A stretch of 64,000 bases of DNA from Fragum whitleyi (lineage: Eukaryota; Mollusca; Bivalvia; Cardiida; Cardiidae): the NCBI GenBank assembly GCA_948146395.1, contig OX411544.1, forward strand, positions 53,893,933-53,957,932. The letters are read 5' to 3'. This document shows positions 45,867 to 58,266 of the stretch, piece after piece (positions within the stretch are counted from its first letter, which is position 1; every line of letters begins with the position of its first letter). The translations under genes and the position numbers were made by a program. The notes under the pieces were generated by a model. It was not told where the DNA came from. It was given only the letters and a program-made list of their open reading frames with translations, and ran no database searches.

Positions 45867-47342
45867 TAGTTGTTTGAAATTACACAACTTTAAAGAATTT
45901 TGAGACTAATTCCCTCTTAACAATCAATTTAGTAAAAGCTTGGAGGAAATTCAACTGAAATTCTAATTCAAGATGATTTCCCTCCCACTAATCATTTAAA
46001 TCAATATTTGCAAAAAGACGTGAATTTGAAATATAATTTGCTTCAAAAAAAGGGACAAAATACAAGCTCTGCTCTTATGTTTTGGACCGCTCCTGGCAAC
46101 TTTAGAAGAAACTCACTATGTGTCTTTTAATACAAAGATTACAAAATGATTGTTATCATGGTTGACTTTTATAAAGGTTTATCTATTCCAATGTGGTACT
46201 GTGTATACGTTTTCCTGTGATTTTCACTTTGCTTCAGCCAAAAAAATAGGTGCTTGTTTGCTCTTCTTTAAGAAAGTAAGACCTTTTATACATGAAGGGA
46301 CTGTCTTGCAAAACCAGCTCTGATATCAGGGTACAAGAACATTTGAAGAGGTTTTGGCTTATCTTAAGGAAAATGTGTAGTTTTGGAAAATATTATATAC
46401 ATTATTTGAGAGATAGTGTTTAGGTTATGAGAAAAATGTAGATTTAATTGTGTATATTAAAAATGTGATAAATTCTGATTTTACAGGGCCAATTTCTAAT
46501 GTTCATGAACCTCATCCTTTCCAAGTGATGTTCCCATTGGAAATCTCTTTCAATGTGGAGAAGTCTATTTGTCTGCCTTATTTTCTGTTCCCTTACACAA
46601 GCATGGACAGTCTCTACATGTATAATTGGTCTGAAATAATTTTTTGATAAAACTTTTTTTACATTCACTGCTGCTACAGCTCTTGCCAAAGAGTTTGGTT
46701 TATAGAAGCAAATTGGCTGTTTTGTCCTTGCCACAATTATTCCAGGGTTTCAAGGATATTTCAATGGGTTATCTTTGTGAAAATGGGAGAAACAAAATTT
46801 GACAAGCTTATAATACAAATGGAAAAACAAACAAACGCACAAATAAGTAATAATGAATAAATGTTTATGGTAAACAAATTTTTTCACGAACATTTGGAGT
46901 TTTAGATGTTACTGGAAAAAAACTTATAGGGCTAAAAATACTTGCAACTAAGAGGTGCTTATTGATATGATGTCTGTTAAAAGCTTTAAAAGTCTCAAAA
47001 AATAGAAGCTGAACAAGTAAGTAATACTTCCAACCATAATTTTCTCAATCTCAATCAAAATCTCAATGGTCAAGTAAGGTATGCAACTAGAGTCCAATAT
47101 ATTAAGTTTTAAAGTTAACCCTACAGAAAAGATTGCATTTGTTGCTAATTTACAAGTGTATTTTCCTAAAAACTCTAGTAACAATGATGTATCTTTGAGC
47201 CCCTTTGATCACTTCACTTTCACATTTGAGACATGCCCAGTGATTAAAAGTCTGAAGGTTTTAAGGGTCAGATAGCTTATTCTTTACTGGAGATAAGGGC
47301 AATTTTGTCTAATGGGCCAATGTCAATACATTGTTTATTGTA
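45867..47342. other. Downstream of Pellino, no gene seen
   Basis: Possibly 3' UTR up to about 46870. The 96-codon minus-strand frame at 46444-46734 has no recognisable domain, no splice context and overlaps another open frame; it is not called. Confidence 0.5.
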
Positions 47343-47690
47343 CAGTGGAAACTGCTCAAGTGACCACTTCTTTTAAGTGACCATTTTTATTAAGCAACCA
47401 TCATGAATATTCCCTTGAACGTAAGCAAAACCTCTGAAAATGTCCACATTCTTCAATGAAAAATTGGTTATCATTGATCTTATGATGTTGGAATCCATTA
47501 GAATCGTCTCGATGAGACGATTCTAACAGGTTCCAACATCACAGGATTCAGTATGAATTATGTGACAAACTACATACGATATCTGAATGACCAACTATCC
47601 TAAAATATTATATTTATCAACCATTTCCATAAGCGACCACTTTTTAGAGGTCCCCTAAGTGGTTGCTTAACACAAGTTTTACAAATATGC
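47343..47690. mobile_element. Palindromic element with inner hairpin
   Basis: Left end CAGTGGAAACTGCTCAAGTG and AAGTGACCACTTC, right end GAGGTCCCCTAAGTGGTTGC, in rough inverted relation (AAGTGACCA / TGGTTGCTTA). In its middle, 47484-47540 is a clean hairpin (AGAATCGTCTC, GAT, GAGACGATTCT inside GATGTTGGAA / TTCCAACATC). A related end (ACAGTGGAACCTCTGAG) is near 44390. Confidence 0.65.
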
Positions 47691-47771
47691 GGTAGGCATT
47701 GCAACAGTGTTGCCCAACTACTAGAATGTCACTGTTAATGACTATGAAGATGAATTGATTTCATTATTATA

Positions 47772-48527
47772 GGGATGAGTGTCTTTTTCACTGCGTTTAT
47801 TGGGGTATGAAGTGCAATTGCCTTAGCACATGGCAAATAACGCCCTTAAGGCGTTATGTTTAAGCCATCTGCTAAGGCAATTTCACTTTATACCCCAATA
47901 AACGCAGTGAAAAAGACACTCATCCTTTATAATTGCAATCCTCTAGATCGAAGAAACTACTAAAATACTCGGCCAAGCATTAAAGTAAAGCTTCAAGACT
48001 ACTTTCTGCACGTATATATTACACAATCTATTTTTAGATCGTGTATGTTTCATCTCGCTATCGAAGTGAAACGTCATAAAGTAAAACAAATGATACACAT
48101 ATAAACGACAACTTTGAAATTTGTTAAAGTGCTTATGACAAAAAACTTGCCAAGTTCTGCCAAGTTAGTCTGTACTTTTAAACGAAAACGGCGCGGTCGG
48201 TCTTAGTTGAGGGGGTTGCTTGATGATCTTCGTCAACTCGCTGTTTTCTAAGTTTACATCGGCTTAGAATCAGAACTGTATGCTTGAAATTGTAAATTCT
48301 TTTGGAAGTATCTTTATTTATAATATTTAAATAGCAATGTTGGGTTGATGATCTGAAACTAAGTTAATTCGAGTTCCTACAACACAGGACTTGCAGATCG
48401 AAGGTCGGGGGTTTTCCGAAATACCTGTTGCATTTTATACAGAAATAAAGTGCAATGGATTTCCCCACGTGATGCGATTTAAACCAATCATAAATCTTTA
48501 TTTTATTGGATTGCAATTATTCCTAGA
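47772..48527 (-). mobile_element. Composite element with terminal hairpin, copy 2
   Basis: Same as 21636-22365 in reverse orientation: hairpin first (47777-47921), then ATAATTGCAATCC at about 47931, core with GTGCAATGGATTTCCCCACG, and GGATTGCAATTATTCCTAG at about 48507-48526. No ORF. Confidence 0.87.
47777..47921. repeat. 145-nt hairpin, second copy
   Basis: The arms pair over 58 nt with a few mismatches and have the same length and centre type (TAACGCC/GGCGTTA) as 22216-22360. Outer bases GGATGAGTG/CACTCATCC extend the stem by four base pairs. Confidence 0.93.
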
Positions 48528-48779
48528 TAAGTTTCTAACCATAGAATAGGTTTAATATGTATTATCTGAAAACATTCCATGATATCAAATATGTTTCTCT
48601 TGAGAGGATGGTCAATCAAACTGAGTGGATCAGTATATTAGATTTAGATATGGTGAAGAGTATAGTTTAGATTATTTGATATGAGATTGATTTTGTGATC
48701 ATTGGTTTAAATATTATTGACTGTAAAGAATATCATTGACTGTGAAGTCTGATCAATTTACAAAATGAATTATACATCA

Positions 48780-48930
48780 AAAAGTGTTTGTATCTTTAAT
48801 CCTAGGATTAATCCTAGTCCTAGGATGCTCAATTAGGAGTGAAAATGATCAGGGTCCAAGATTATGAAATTTGTCTCATTCTAAACTAAGAATCTCAATA
48901 AATGTATAAAAATGAAAGATAATATTAATA
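48780..48930. mobile_element. MITE family M2, partial copy
   Basis: GATCAGGGTCCAAGATTATG, ATTCTAAACTAAGAATCTCA and AAAGATAATATTAATAAGTTG correspond to one arm and the centre of M2. Next to it is a short TCCTAGGATTAATCCTAG palindrome. The other arm is replaced by a GTCCCCCTTC repeat at 48956-49140. Confidence 0.6.
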
Positions 48931-49146
48931 AGTTGCTGTTTATTGCTGTTTATTATGTCCCCCTTCAAAAAAGAGGGGATAATTTGCTTTGCACTTGTCA
49001 GTCAGCCTGTCCATCAGCGGTCAGTTATTTGGTCCACAGCAAATCTCAAAAAGTATGCAAGCCCGCATCATGGGCCTCACATTTGGATAAATCTCAATAA
49101 GGAGGAGTGCAGTGCACAAGAACCATATCTCTACTCATCATATTTA

Positions 49147-50544
49147 TAGCTCACCTGAGCACAACATGCTCAAGGGGAGCTTTTAGAATCATCTTGACTC
49201 TATCATCTGTCGTACATTGTCAACTTTCTTAAAACTTCTTCTCCTAAACTGCTTGACCAATTTCGATGAAACTTTACCAGAATTTCCTTGGGTGACCCTC
49301 TTCAAAAATTGTGCGTAAAATTTTTATTTGCCCCTATATATACTCAAACACAATGAAAATGCACCACCCAAAAAAACTTGCACAATCTGTCCTAAATTAT
49401 ATTTTTTCAATCGATTCCTTTTTTATCGTCTTTCAAGCTATGAAGGAACATGTAAACATTACATGTCTTAACTTCAGCCATAAGACGTCACTGTTTGGTT
49501 GTTGGTAATTAAAAAGGCCCCTTTGGCTTGCTCATTCAATTTCACTTTTGAAAACAGTTTTAAATTGCATAATCAAAAGGACTGTTTCTTAGAGAATGAA
49601 AATACAGTATTTAAATTCACATTTGTCCTTAGAAAAAAGCAGTTTAGAGATCTCAACTTATGTTGGTGTGGGATTAACTTAGAACAGTATGTAATTTTTC
49701 ATAAAAAATCAAAGAAACATGAATAAACTTTTGATACTCATGTTTTCGAGTGATTTGAAATCCAAATGACATGTTTAGGTCCATCAGCGACGACGAGGGT
49801 ACAGCTAAGCCCTTGAAATTAATGCGCGTTAGCCTTTGCACAAATAAACTGTCTACACTATGGCAACCGTTCTACAAAGTGATAGCTAGCATTTTCTACT
49901 GATCTTGAGGTTATGTTACCAAAAATTAAACGACAGAAAGGGTTTGCAAACCTTCTTTGCAGATATAAGATTAGCGATTTTTAACTTTTTTCTTCAGTCA
50001 TAGGTTCAAAAACCTTCGACCGTTTCCGAGCTTACTCTAACATTATTGTACAGAAAATGGTCCATTACAAACATATTTTGATTTGTTATATTCATGTCTC
50101 ATGTTTTGGTACATTAAATAATTATTCGAGAAAAATAATAGGTGGTGCATTTTCATTGCTTGTGAGTATATATTGGCGTGGCAGAGCAGGGCTTATTTTA
50201 GGCCCAAAATATTTAAAGCAAATTCACTCAGTAACCAATTAGTGGACCTTACTTGCCAGAAATATTTGTTGGGTGACCCTTCTCAAAACTTGTTCGTGGA
50301 ACTTTGATTGACAACCCCCCAACCCCCCCCCCCCCCCCAAAAGTATGGGCGGGCAGGGCTTGTTTTGAGCCTGGATGTGGCAGGGTGCATTTGGGGCCTA
50401 TTTTCACTTTGAATTCTTGGACTAACATCTCTTCAACAACTAGGCAAATGTAAATGAAACTTTGCCAGAAAGTTACTTGGGTGAGATCCACTGGAACAAT
50501 AAAAATCAGGTGGGCAATTTAGGGCCATTCTTGCCCTCTTGTTT
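49147..50544. repeat. CTCACCTGAGC element, copy D
   Basis: Left end TAGCTCACCTGAGCACAACA; the right end GGGCCATTCTTGCCCTCTTG corresponds to the end of copy C. The interior is diverged, with a unit containing GAAACTTTACCAGAATTTCC, GGGTGACCCTTCTCAAAA, and a poly-C run at about 50320-50338. No coding content. Confidence 0.75.
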
Positions 50545-51095
50545 GAGTTATTGCCCTTTAATGATTGACAAAGAATATGCTATTGACCTGCTCTTATGGG
50601 GGGGCATAAATGTTTTACAAATATCATTCTCTTGCTTGTTTGAAGAATTAGAAAAGTTTTATGATCTAGGGCCCAGAAGTTTACTTTATCAGTTTATTAT
50701 GAATAAATATCTGTCTATCATATAATTATGATAATTATGATAGATATTTGAAAATTAATGAAAGTTTGTGTAAATGGTCATTTTGCTTTGTTATAAATAT
50801 GTTGTAAAAATGTTGATTATTTTGATTTTTTGTTCACTTTGTTGATTTTGCCTTTGTCAATAACAGTACCTCATTAGTTCTGTTTTGTTGACCTAATTAG
50901 TATTTTATCATTTTAAGGTGACTGAAATCTTGTAACTTCAACTCAAAATAAAGCTGGAGTTACAAAGTTTTGGTCTTCAAATGACAATGTGATTGTTTAC
51001 TACTAATACCTCATGCCTGCAACTTAATTTAATCATGGTAACAAAGAGATAATCTTTAACTTACAATTTACTGTTACAAGATATAAATTATTAAT
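50545..51095. other. Intergenic, no gene seen
   Basis: AT-rich. A small foldback ATCATATAATTATGATAATTATGA lies near 50716-50739. Nothing else is recognised. Confidence 0.5.
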
Positions 51096-51503
51096 TTAAA
51101 CCTTTGCCATGCTGAATTAAAACCTTTGCAAAATTGCATTTGATTCAAAGTATTGAAAGCTCTGAATGCACTAATTGTGAATCAGAAAATATTTCAAAAC
51201 TATCAATTTTAAGCTTTTCTTGTTTTAAAAGGATAATCAGGTAGTGTGGACTAAGATCAGGCTGCACATGTGTGCTTACTTATCTTTGTCTATACCTCCT
51301 GCTAAAGATGGAATATTCCAGGTAATCATGGAATTCATGGAATCAGAAAATATTTCAAAACTATCAATTTTAAGCTTTTCTTGTTTTAAAAGGATAATCA
51401 GGTAGTGTGGACTAAGATCAGGCTGCACATGTGTGCTTACTTATCTTTGTCTATACCTCCTGCTAAAGATGGAATATTCCAGGTTTAGCATGACAAGGGT
51501 TAA
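51096..51503. mobile_element. MITE family M3, copy 3, enlarged by an exact internal duplication
   Basis: Ends TTAAACCTTTGCCATGCTGA and GCATGACAAGGGTTAA. The segment 51179-51322 (144 bp) is repeated without a difference at 51340-51483, separated by 17 bp. Interior AGGCTGCACATGTGTGC and TCTATACCTCCTG identify the family. Confidence 0.9.
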
Positions 51504-51962
51504 TGAAAAGGATTTGTCAAGTGTCTTTGATCGAATGCTCTTTGCTTTTGGTCAGTAAATTGAAAGAAAAATTGATATACACATTATTATAGAACCTGTA
51601 TGTTACATTTCCATCAATTTTACTTGTGCACTAAGATAAGACACTGACCAATTTGTCCTTCTGCACAGAAAAAAAGCTTGTGACAAGCAATTTCTCCCTT
51701 TTCCACTATATTTTATTCTTTGTTTATGCTGCCAAAGATGGACGTACATGTGTATCATCTTCTTTGTTCATCTTGGGCCAGGGGTTATAGTGCCCTTGTG
51801 TCTTAATGCACCCTTTTGTTATGTCATCTGTAACCTCTTTCGATTCAGACCAGTTTAAAATCAAGAAAAACGGGAAAGGGTCAATGCTCATTGTCTGCCG
51901 TGCCAGCACAAATCAGGATTCAGTACAAAACTATTTTAAGTGCTTATCTATATACATACTAA

Positions 51963-52258
51963 TACATACTAAGTGTGTGTAAAAATTATTTAACAAGGTT
52001 GGGGAATTGATAATTGTAGAGGCTCTGCTGAGACAATTATCAATTTCCACAACCGAGTTAAAAAATTTTTACAATACACTAAGTATGTTTTATATTTATC
52101 TTATAACCTTGTTGTCATCGATTTTTCTAACAGAAATGCTAGTTTCTAAAAAATAACCACACTAGGTCATTGTTCTAAAAATATCCATGTGATATCATAG
52201 AAAATATCATATGGGATGTTTTCACACGGATATTTGTATAGTTATAAGATAAATTATT
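51963..52258. mobile_element. Palindromic MITE, family M1, copy 2
   Basis: TACTAAGTGTGTGTAAAAAT ... ATTTTTACAATACACTAAGT with centre GTAGAGGCTCTGCTGAGAC, then the same side arm as copy 1 (CTAAAAATATCCATGTGATA, ATCATATGGGATGTTTTCAC, TTATAAGATAA). Confidence 0.85.
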
Positions 52259-52803
52259 ATAGGTGATAACTATAGTTTTATGCTGAACCCTTGGTTAGAG
52301 ACTTGTGGAAATATCACTTACTCAGACTCATCTGATATTAAGTATCAGAGAGATACGAGTATTACTGGTTCAAGAGGTATTAAAAATATGTTGATGCTTT
52401 TACTATGTTTTATACATGAATTAGTCAAGTTTGTATTACCTTAGTCCTTTGCTATAAAACAATGCAATTTCTTTTACAAATTAATAAAATCCTTCATTCT
52501 GTCTCATTTTGTATTAATCTCTCTTGTAATAGAAAAAAACCTAGTAACTACAGCTTGAACTAAGCTGCAATAGAACTTCTTATTCATTTCTTTTAACCCT
52601 TCTACATTTGGTTAACTTTTTGACAGGCAAGAACTCTAAAAGGATTTAGATGTCAATTCTGTTTTCAGTTTTCAGTTTAATGAAAATAAATGCATGGTAT
52701 TTTATAAGCCAAGATATTATTGAGAGAAAGAAAAATTCTGTGAAATGAGGAATTTCTTCTACCCCCAGTTATGTGTTTTTTCTCAGTAAAGAAATAGTAT
52801 TTG

Positions 52804-54058
52804 TTAGAGATGGGAACGAATAGCAAAAATTATATTCGAATATTCGTTTTGAATATTCGAATATATTCAAATATTCGTTTTGGCTATTTCAAAATTGAAT
52901 ATCCGAGTATTGTTTATACCTGATTATTATTCCTTTTCTTGTTCGAGATTACTTTAACTTGTACAGATTATGAATATTAAGAAAATATATTCAATTTAAC
53001 TTTAATCCGATTTCTCTGATATTAATTTGCAGGAAAAAAATGCTTAATAGAAATGAAATTAAAAATTACTAAATTCCGAAGGCACGATTCGAGACGCCAT
53101 TGAATCTCCAAGTAGGGTTGCCTTGCGTTCCTCACACCTTCTGGAATGGTGAACATATTTGGAGAATCCAACCATATCCAATAAAATTGGAATTATTTGT
53201 CTTGATTTCACTTTATATAACCTTTTCATGTGACAATGAAAATTAGTATAGTGTAAAATGTGCGATCAAAAGTTCGTGAAACATAGTGATTCAAGCTTTG
53301 ATTGCGATGTTCTTTGGCGTCGACAGACCGGAACATATATTTTGGAATTCGTTTTCCGAGACTTTACAATTTTATACACTTTTTGGTGAGACGTTCTAAA
53401 GAGTTGTAGGATAGAACAGACACTCTTGAAACAAAATATTAAATTAACCCGAATCCGAAAAATACGTCGAATACCCGATGGAAAATCAAAGCGTCATAAA
53501 TACGACGTGACTTTTAGAAACACAAATCGGTCGCCCATTGACGAATATTGCAAATCTTCATGGTTGTGCACTTGTCTTATTGCCGGCGAAGAGACAATTA
53601 TCTACTTTTCTTTGAAATCGAGTCAAGAGAAAAATATTATAACAAACCCCGCGCGGCCTATGGTTTATGGTTTTCAAATAAATTTCGTTCGACGTAATGT
53701 CAATAGTTTTGAGGTATTCGAAAATTTGCAAATAGATTTCAACTCTCCAAAGGTGTTATATTAACACATTTATACATTGGTGGATGTTTCACGGACAGAC
53801 TGTTGATAAACAGATATGCAACCTGTCATAGTTATTAATTTTCCTTGTAACTTCTTGACACTTATATACATGCGATTGAATATGATGTGAGAAAATCGTT
53901 TCAATATTTAGAAATTACTTCCCACTTCTTTTACAGATATAAACTTAAAAGGCAAATGCTCAGATTCAGTCACATGAAAACAAATATTTGCATTCGAAAA
54001 TCGTATTCGAATATTCGTGGGGAAAACGAATATTTGGATATTCGTTCCCATCCTTAAT
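52804..54058. mobile_element. 1.25-kb element with GGGAACGAATA inverted ends
   Basis: Left TTAGAGATGGGAACGAATAG, right end (inverse) TTAAGGATGGGAACGAATAT. Both are followed inward by multiple AATATTCG units. End fragments of the same family are at 9940-10045 and 32341-32432. The interior has higher CpG and one open frame (53426-53764). The ATTCGAATATTCG-rich terminus resembles ends I remember from hAT-type non-autonomous elements, but this is only an impression. Confidence 0.78.
53426..53764 (+). CDS. Unrecognised 112-codon frame inside the GGGAACGAATA element
   Basis: ATG to stop, basic N-terminus (KLTRIRKIRRIPDGKSKRHK), then a region with Cys (EYCKSSWLCTCLIAGEET) and no similarity I recognise. 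It could be a decayed piece of the element's own protein or a chance frame. Not supported by splice sites or neighbours. Confidence 0.25.
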   Translation: MKQNIKLTRIRKIRRIPDGKSKRHKYDVTFRNTNRSPIDEYCKSSWLCTCLIAGEETIIYFSLKSSQEKNIITNPARPMVYGFQINFVRRNVNSFEVFENLQIDFNSPKVLY

Positions 54059-54144
54059 ATTTGTATATTTCTAATATTCGGGGAAGGATAAGAAAGCAAT
54101 GACATTTATGTAAAGATTGAAGATTATTGGAGGGGATAGAGGTC

Positions 54145-54395
54145 AGGGCCCGAGGTTATAAAACTTTTATCATACTCAATTCAAAATTTTCTCAAATTTC
54201 AATTTGAGATTGAAGCGTAATTCTCTTTTTATACTCATTGTAAGGTGTTCACATAAAAGATAATATTAATAAATTGTTATAAATAACAATTTATCAATAT
54301 TATCTTTTATTTTCATACATTTATTTAAATTTAAAATTTGAGAAAATTCTCAGTCGAGTTGAGCCTGAGAAAAGCTTTATAACTCAGGACCCAGG
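54145..54395. mobile_element. MITE family M2, copy 2
   Basis: AGGGCCCGAGGTTATAAAAC ... GAAAAGCTTTATAACTCAGG ends; inner pair TTTTCTCAAATTTCAATTTG / AATTTGAGAAAATTCTCAG; centre AAATTGTTATAAATAACAATTT. Confidence 0.88.
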
Positions 54396-56170
54396 TGTGT
54401 GAAGACAGATATCCTGAGAATTTTTTTAATACATTGTTGATGGGTCACCAAAATGTCATATCTACAGCTTTTTTAAAGCAGTATTTTGATGGCTCGTTGT
54501 AAATAAGTTGTAACTGCCTAAATATTAATAGGCAGTTACTACTGTTACACACTTAGCCATCGATGTATGATATTTTTGTTGCCTGCCTATGACTTGAAGC
54601 TACTTTGTGTTCAAATTACCTAGCTGTTCACATGTTGATATTTCTTGCTCATAACTGCTCATTACTGGTTTAAGGGCACACTGCGTTGGTTATTATATAC
54701 AAGTATTGTCTGTGTAATTTAAAGTTGCTTTGTTTAATTGTTGACATTTTAGGACATAAAATCTTAGAAATTTTCCACTTTGGAAGAAGTTCAAAAAGTT
54801 AATTATCAAATGAGGGGCTGTTTTATCCCATTTGAGTGTATTAATAAAGGAAAAGTTCTTAAATATGGTAAAATTATAAAAAGATGATATTGAGTTAAAG
54901 AATACTGAATGTAATGGATATCAAGTATGTTTATTGTTATGTTCTTCTTACTATGGTCTCTGTAAATTATTTTTGTACATTGTATTATGTTTACATTGAT
55001 ATTTTGTATATTTCTGTTATGTTTCTTACCCATTGTGAAGATTTTGAATAAATTGCCCGTATATTCAGTGTAGATATTAGCTCGGCTCTTTTAGAAAAAT
55101 CCCTAGGTCTTGCTATAGCCTTAGCCTTGTTGTGGTAGTGGTTGTCGTGTGAAAACTTTGACATCTTGATACCATAAAAACTCTAATGGAGACCCAACAG
55201 CAGAACATAGACACTTATTATTTGGAACACCACTCGGCCAATCTCACGATCAACCTCGGATGTACATAGACAGACTATTTTTGAAAATTAAGGGAAAAAC
55301 TTGATGATGTCAGGTAAAATGGTGTTAGCCCTCGAAACTTTGAGTGAAAACATTCGACTTTGCCAACGATATTTGTTTAAGTCACTGACTCGAAACCATC
55401 GTATCCTTATATAAAGATCTTTAGATTCTTAAAAATCGGCTGAAAAATTGTTAATTTTTGAGAATGATTCGTCATTCTAAAAAAATAAGATGTTTCAGCT
55501 GTTATTTACTGTAATAGATATAAATCTACAATGCTAGTTTTTCTAACACTGTTTCTGCCTAATAAAATGCATGATTTTGTTATGTACTCATCCGCCTTAC
55601 ATACATCTGAGGTCTGTTGCAGTTTAAGGAAATGGCCAAGTGATGTTCCCAATGAGGCACCCATAGGCAGTGTTCTTGTTTTATCAGCATGGTACTTCAA
55701 TTTTGTTATATGTTTTGGAATAAGTGCACCAAACCACTAACTAGTAATTTCATTCAAAAGAGATTTTTGTATTCTGCCATATTGTTGACTTTTTATGTTT
55801 TGAATGTTATGAAACAATTGAAAATCTTTCTTTTCATGTGTGGTCTAAAAGTTAATCAACAAAATGATATCGTTTGTTTCTTGCTATCAAAATTTAAAAC
55901 AAAGAAATTAAAAGCTTCACAAAATCAAAAACATCAATATAACTTCAATACTTTATGTATCATACTCGCATTTTGCAAACCTAACCTCATTTTATATTAT
56001 TACAGTGGTAACTTACTTATTTGAACAAAGAAAAAAGTTAGGTCTGTCTATTGTTTAGGATTACAAAACATTGGCAAAAATGGTTTCAAGCTTTGTTTGA
56101 AAGTGCAAATGCAAAGTGCTGTATCATTTTCAAATTTTGCAAATGTTATGTCATCCTGAACACAAATCTT
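54396..56170. other. Intergenic, no gene seen
   Basis: Holds the relative of the 23-bp-arm hairpin at about 54508-54547. Frames at 55506-55740 (both strands) and 55689-56024 have no recognised domain and AT-driven composition, and are not called. Confidence 0.5.
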
Positions 56171-56304
56171 CTCTGTGTTTAGGATGACATAATAGCACAA
56201 ACTGTTTTCAAATTATACCCTGCTTTGCATATGAGTGTATGTGCAAAGCAGGGTATAATTTGCAAACAGCTCACGCTGTTTTGTCATCCTAAATGCAGGG
56301 CTGG
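56171..56304. mobile_element. Palindromic MITE, family M4, copy 2
   Basis: CTGTGTTTAGGATGACATAA ... TTTTGTCATCCTAAATGCAG ends; inner pair AATTATACCCTGCTTTGCAT / GCAAAGCAGGGTATAATT gives a second nested palindrome; centre ATGAGTGTATGT. Confidence 0.88.
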
Positions 56305-56555
56305 TTTACTTTTTTCTCCAGGGTATGTGCAAAGACGTTCATGTTTGTGTATTGTTTGATAGAAAATATAATTAAATGTTACTTGTACAAACTAACTTTA
56401 CTTAAGATTTGTTTTGTATTATGTAATTGTGTTGGCCATTATTTAGATCATGTGCCTTGATTTTGTTCAGAGTTTTTGTACCTGATTGATATTTTTCTCT
56501 TGTCAATTGTGCTACATATTACTTGTACTTTATTGTTGTTCTACTGCTTCATAGA

Positions 56556-56845
56556 AATTTTTATGCCCCGGTATCGAGAGATCGGGGGCATATTGTTTTA
56601 CTTGTGTCCGTCTGTCTGTCCATCCATCTGTCCGTCCGTCTGTCCGAAAACTTAACCTTGCCAATATCTTCAAGCCTATTCAAGATACAAAGCTAATATT
56701 TGGCATGATGATAGATCTCAATGATCCGCATCTGCTGGTACCAAAGTCAAAGTCATGTGACAAGGTCAAGGTCATCTGTCAAGGTCAAACTTTGAAAAAA
56801 AATGCCGTTCCGGGGGCATTCGTGTTTCACAAACGCATCTTGTTA
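56556..56845 (+). repeat. Dispersed repeat, GTATCGAGAGATC family, copy 2
   Basis: TTTTATGCCCCGGTATCGAG, TCCGTCTGTCTGTCC, AAAACTTAACCTTGCCAATA, CAAGGTCAAGGTCATCTG, ending GGGGGCATTCGTGTTTCACA. Same layout as 3189-3512. Confidence 0.88.
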
Positions 56846-56965
56846 TTTATTTTATTTTTTTCTTTTTTACTAATTGTGACGGGTCAGTTACAAACTATTT
56901 TACGTGCCCACAAATATGGGACACAATAGTTTTGCACTGATGCTTTAATCGTTCAAAAAGGGATT

Positions 56966-57390
56966 TTATAATATGACTCACTTCGCGGGAGTGAAATAAC
57001 CCTGTTGAATAAATTTTGATTTAAAAACACAGGTGTTATAACACTAGTGAAATAACTTAGCAAATGAGCTGAGAATGTGAAGCAATATTATTTTTTCATT
57101 GTGAAAATGACATCATAATGCATTTGCTGAAGTCATTTTTGCAAAAGACGCTACATGTTTCTTGCTAAAACATGTATTGATAAATTCTTGAATTTCCTTT
57201 CTTAAAGCAAAAATTCGGGTCACATTATAAATAGAATATCAAATTTGTGCTCATAATATACTGAATTTATTACATTCACCTACTAAAATAGATAAAAACT
57301 CGGTGCTGCCACATTTTTATCTGTTTATAGATGACTTTTTTTTAATAAATTCAGTATTCAGTGACCACTCATTCAATATCCTCAATTTTA
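56966..57390 (+). repeat. Direct repeat family M5, copy 1
   Basis: ATATGACTCACTTCGCGGGA, AACACAGGTGTTATAACACT, ATTCGGGTCACATTATAAAT, AGATAAAAACTCGGTGCTGC, TCAGTGACCACTCATTCAAT. The same order of blocks is found at 59964-60320. Non-coding; the ends are not sharply defined. Confidence 0.78.
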
Positions 57391-58020
57391 TACATTTCTA
57401 TGCCTGTCAGTCTTGTCTTGTTTGTTAGTTCTGTTTATCTCACCATCACTCACCATTTACAAATCTTAAAATAAACCTTGGTTAACATTGTTAAATAACA
57501 CATGGTCCGAAATGTTGCGGAACTATTACGGTTCCACTACCTTAAATAATCACCTATGGCATTTGGATGTCTGGTAGGTTGGAGGCATCCACTCTGTTTA
57601 GAGCATAACTGTTGGATTGACTTGAAACTTGGCAGTTATGTTTCTCTCATTAATACGGGTTGCAGTGCACAAGTACCTATATCTAGCTGGTTAAAATGAG
57701 TTTTTTCCCTTTGTTGTTTTTCATACTTGGGCATCCAACAGTGTAATCTTTCATATCTTGTGACAATTTGCCACCTTGTTTTCAATATACATTTGCAACT
57801 GATTGAATTAGTAATATTAAGAATATGGCTTAATTTGAATATGGCTTAGAAACAAAGCAAAAATGATAGTCTCTGGCTAAAATATTATCTCACCAATACC
57901 TCTGAAAAATTCACCAACCCATTTTGATTCAAATTCACTGTATTAAACACCTATGGCTGTTATAAAGGTCTTATCCTCTGGTTGATGCATAAACATTCAC
58001 ATTTTGTAAATAGATCTATT
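57391..58020. other. Intergenic with a half copy of MITE family M6
   Basis: 57470-57550 contains TAACATTGTTAAATAACACA then GAAATGTTGCGGAACTATTA and GGTTCCACTACCTTAAATAA, the right half of the element at 58737-58911. The rest is dispersed-repeat-like text (ACTTGGCAGTTATGTTTCTC) without a gene. Confidence 0.55.
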
Positions 58021-58266
58021 ATCCCAAGGTTATAAAAGTTTTCTCAGGCTCATGCTCAATTTTCACAAAATTTTAAAAATAAATGAATGAAAATAAAAGA
58101 TTACATTAATAAGTTGTTATTTTGTTATGAATAACAACTTATTAATATAATCTTTTATGTTAATACATCAAAATGATTAATTAAACAGAATTACGGCATT
58201 AATCTCAAATTGAAATTTGAGAAAATTTTGAATTGAGATTGAGAAAAGTTTTTATAACCTCGGGGC
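58021..58266. mobile_element. MITE family M2, copy 3
   Basis: CCCAAGGTTATAAAAGTTTT ... GTTTTTATAACCTCGGGGCC ends; centre AATAAGTTGTTATTTTGTTA / ATAACAACTTATTAATATAA; one inner arm carries a short insertion. Confidence 0.86.

Noticed and set aside
46444..46734. 96-codon minus-strand frame after Pellino
   Set aside because: No recognised motif and overlaps an equally open frame on the other strand; likely chance in the 3' region.
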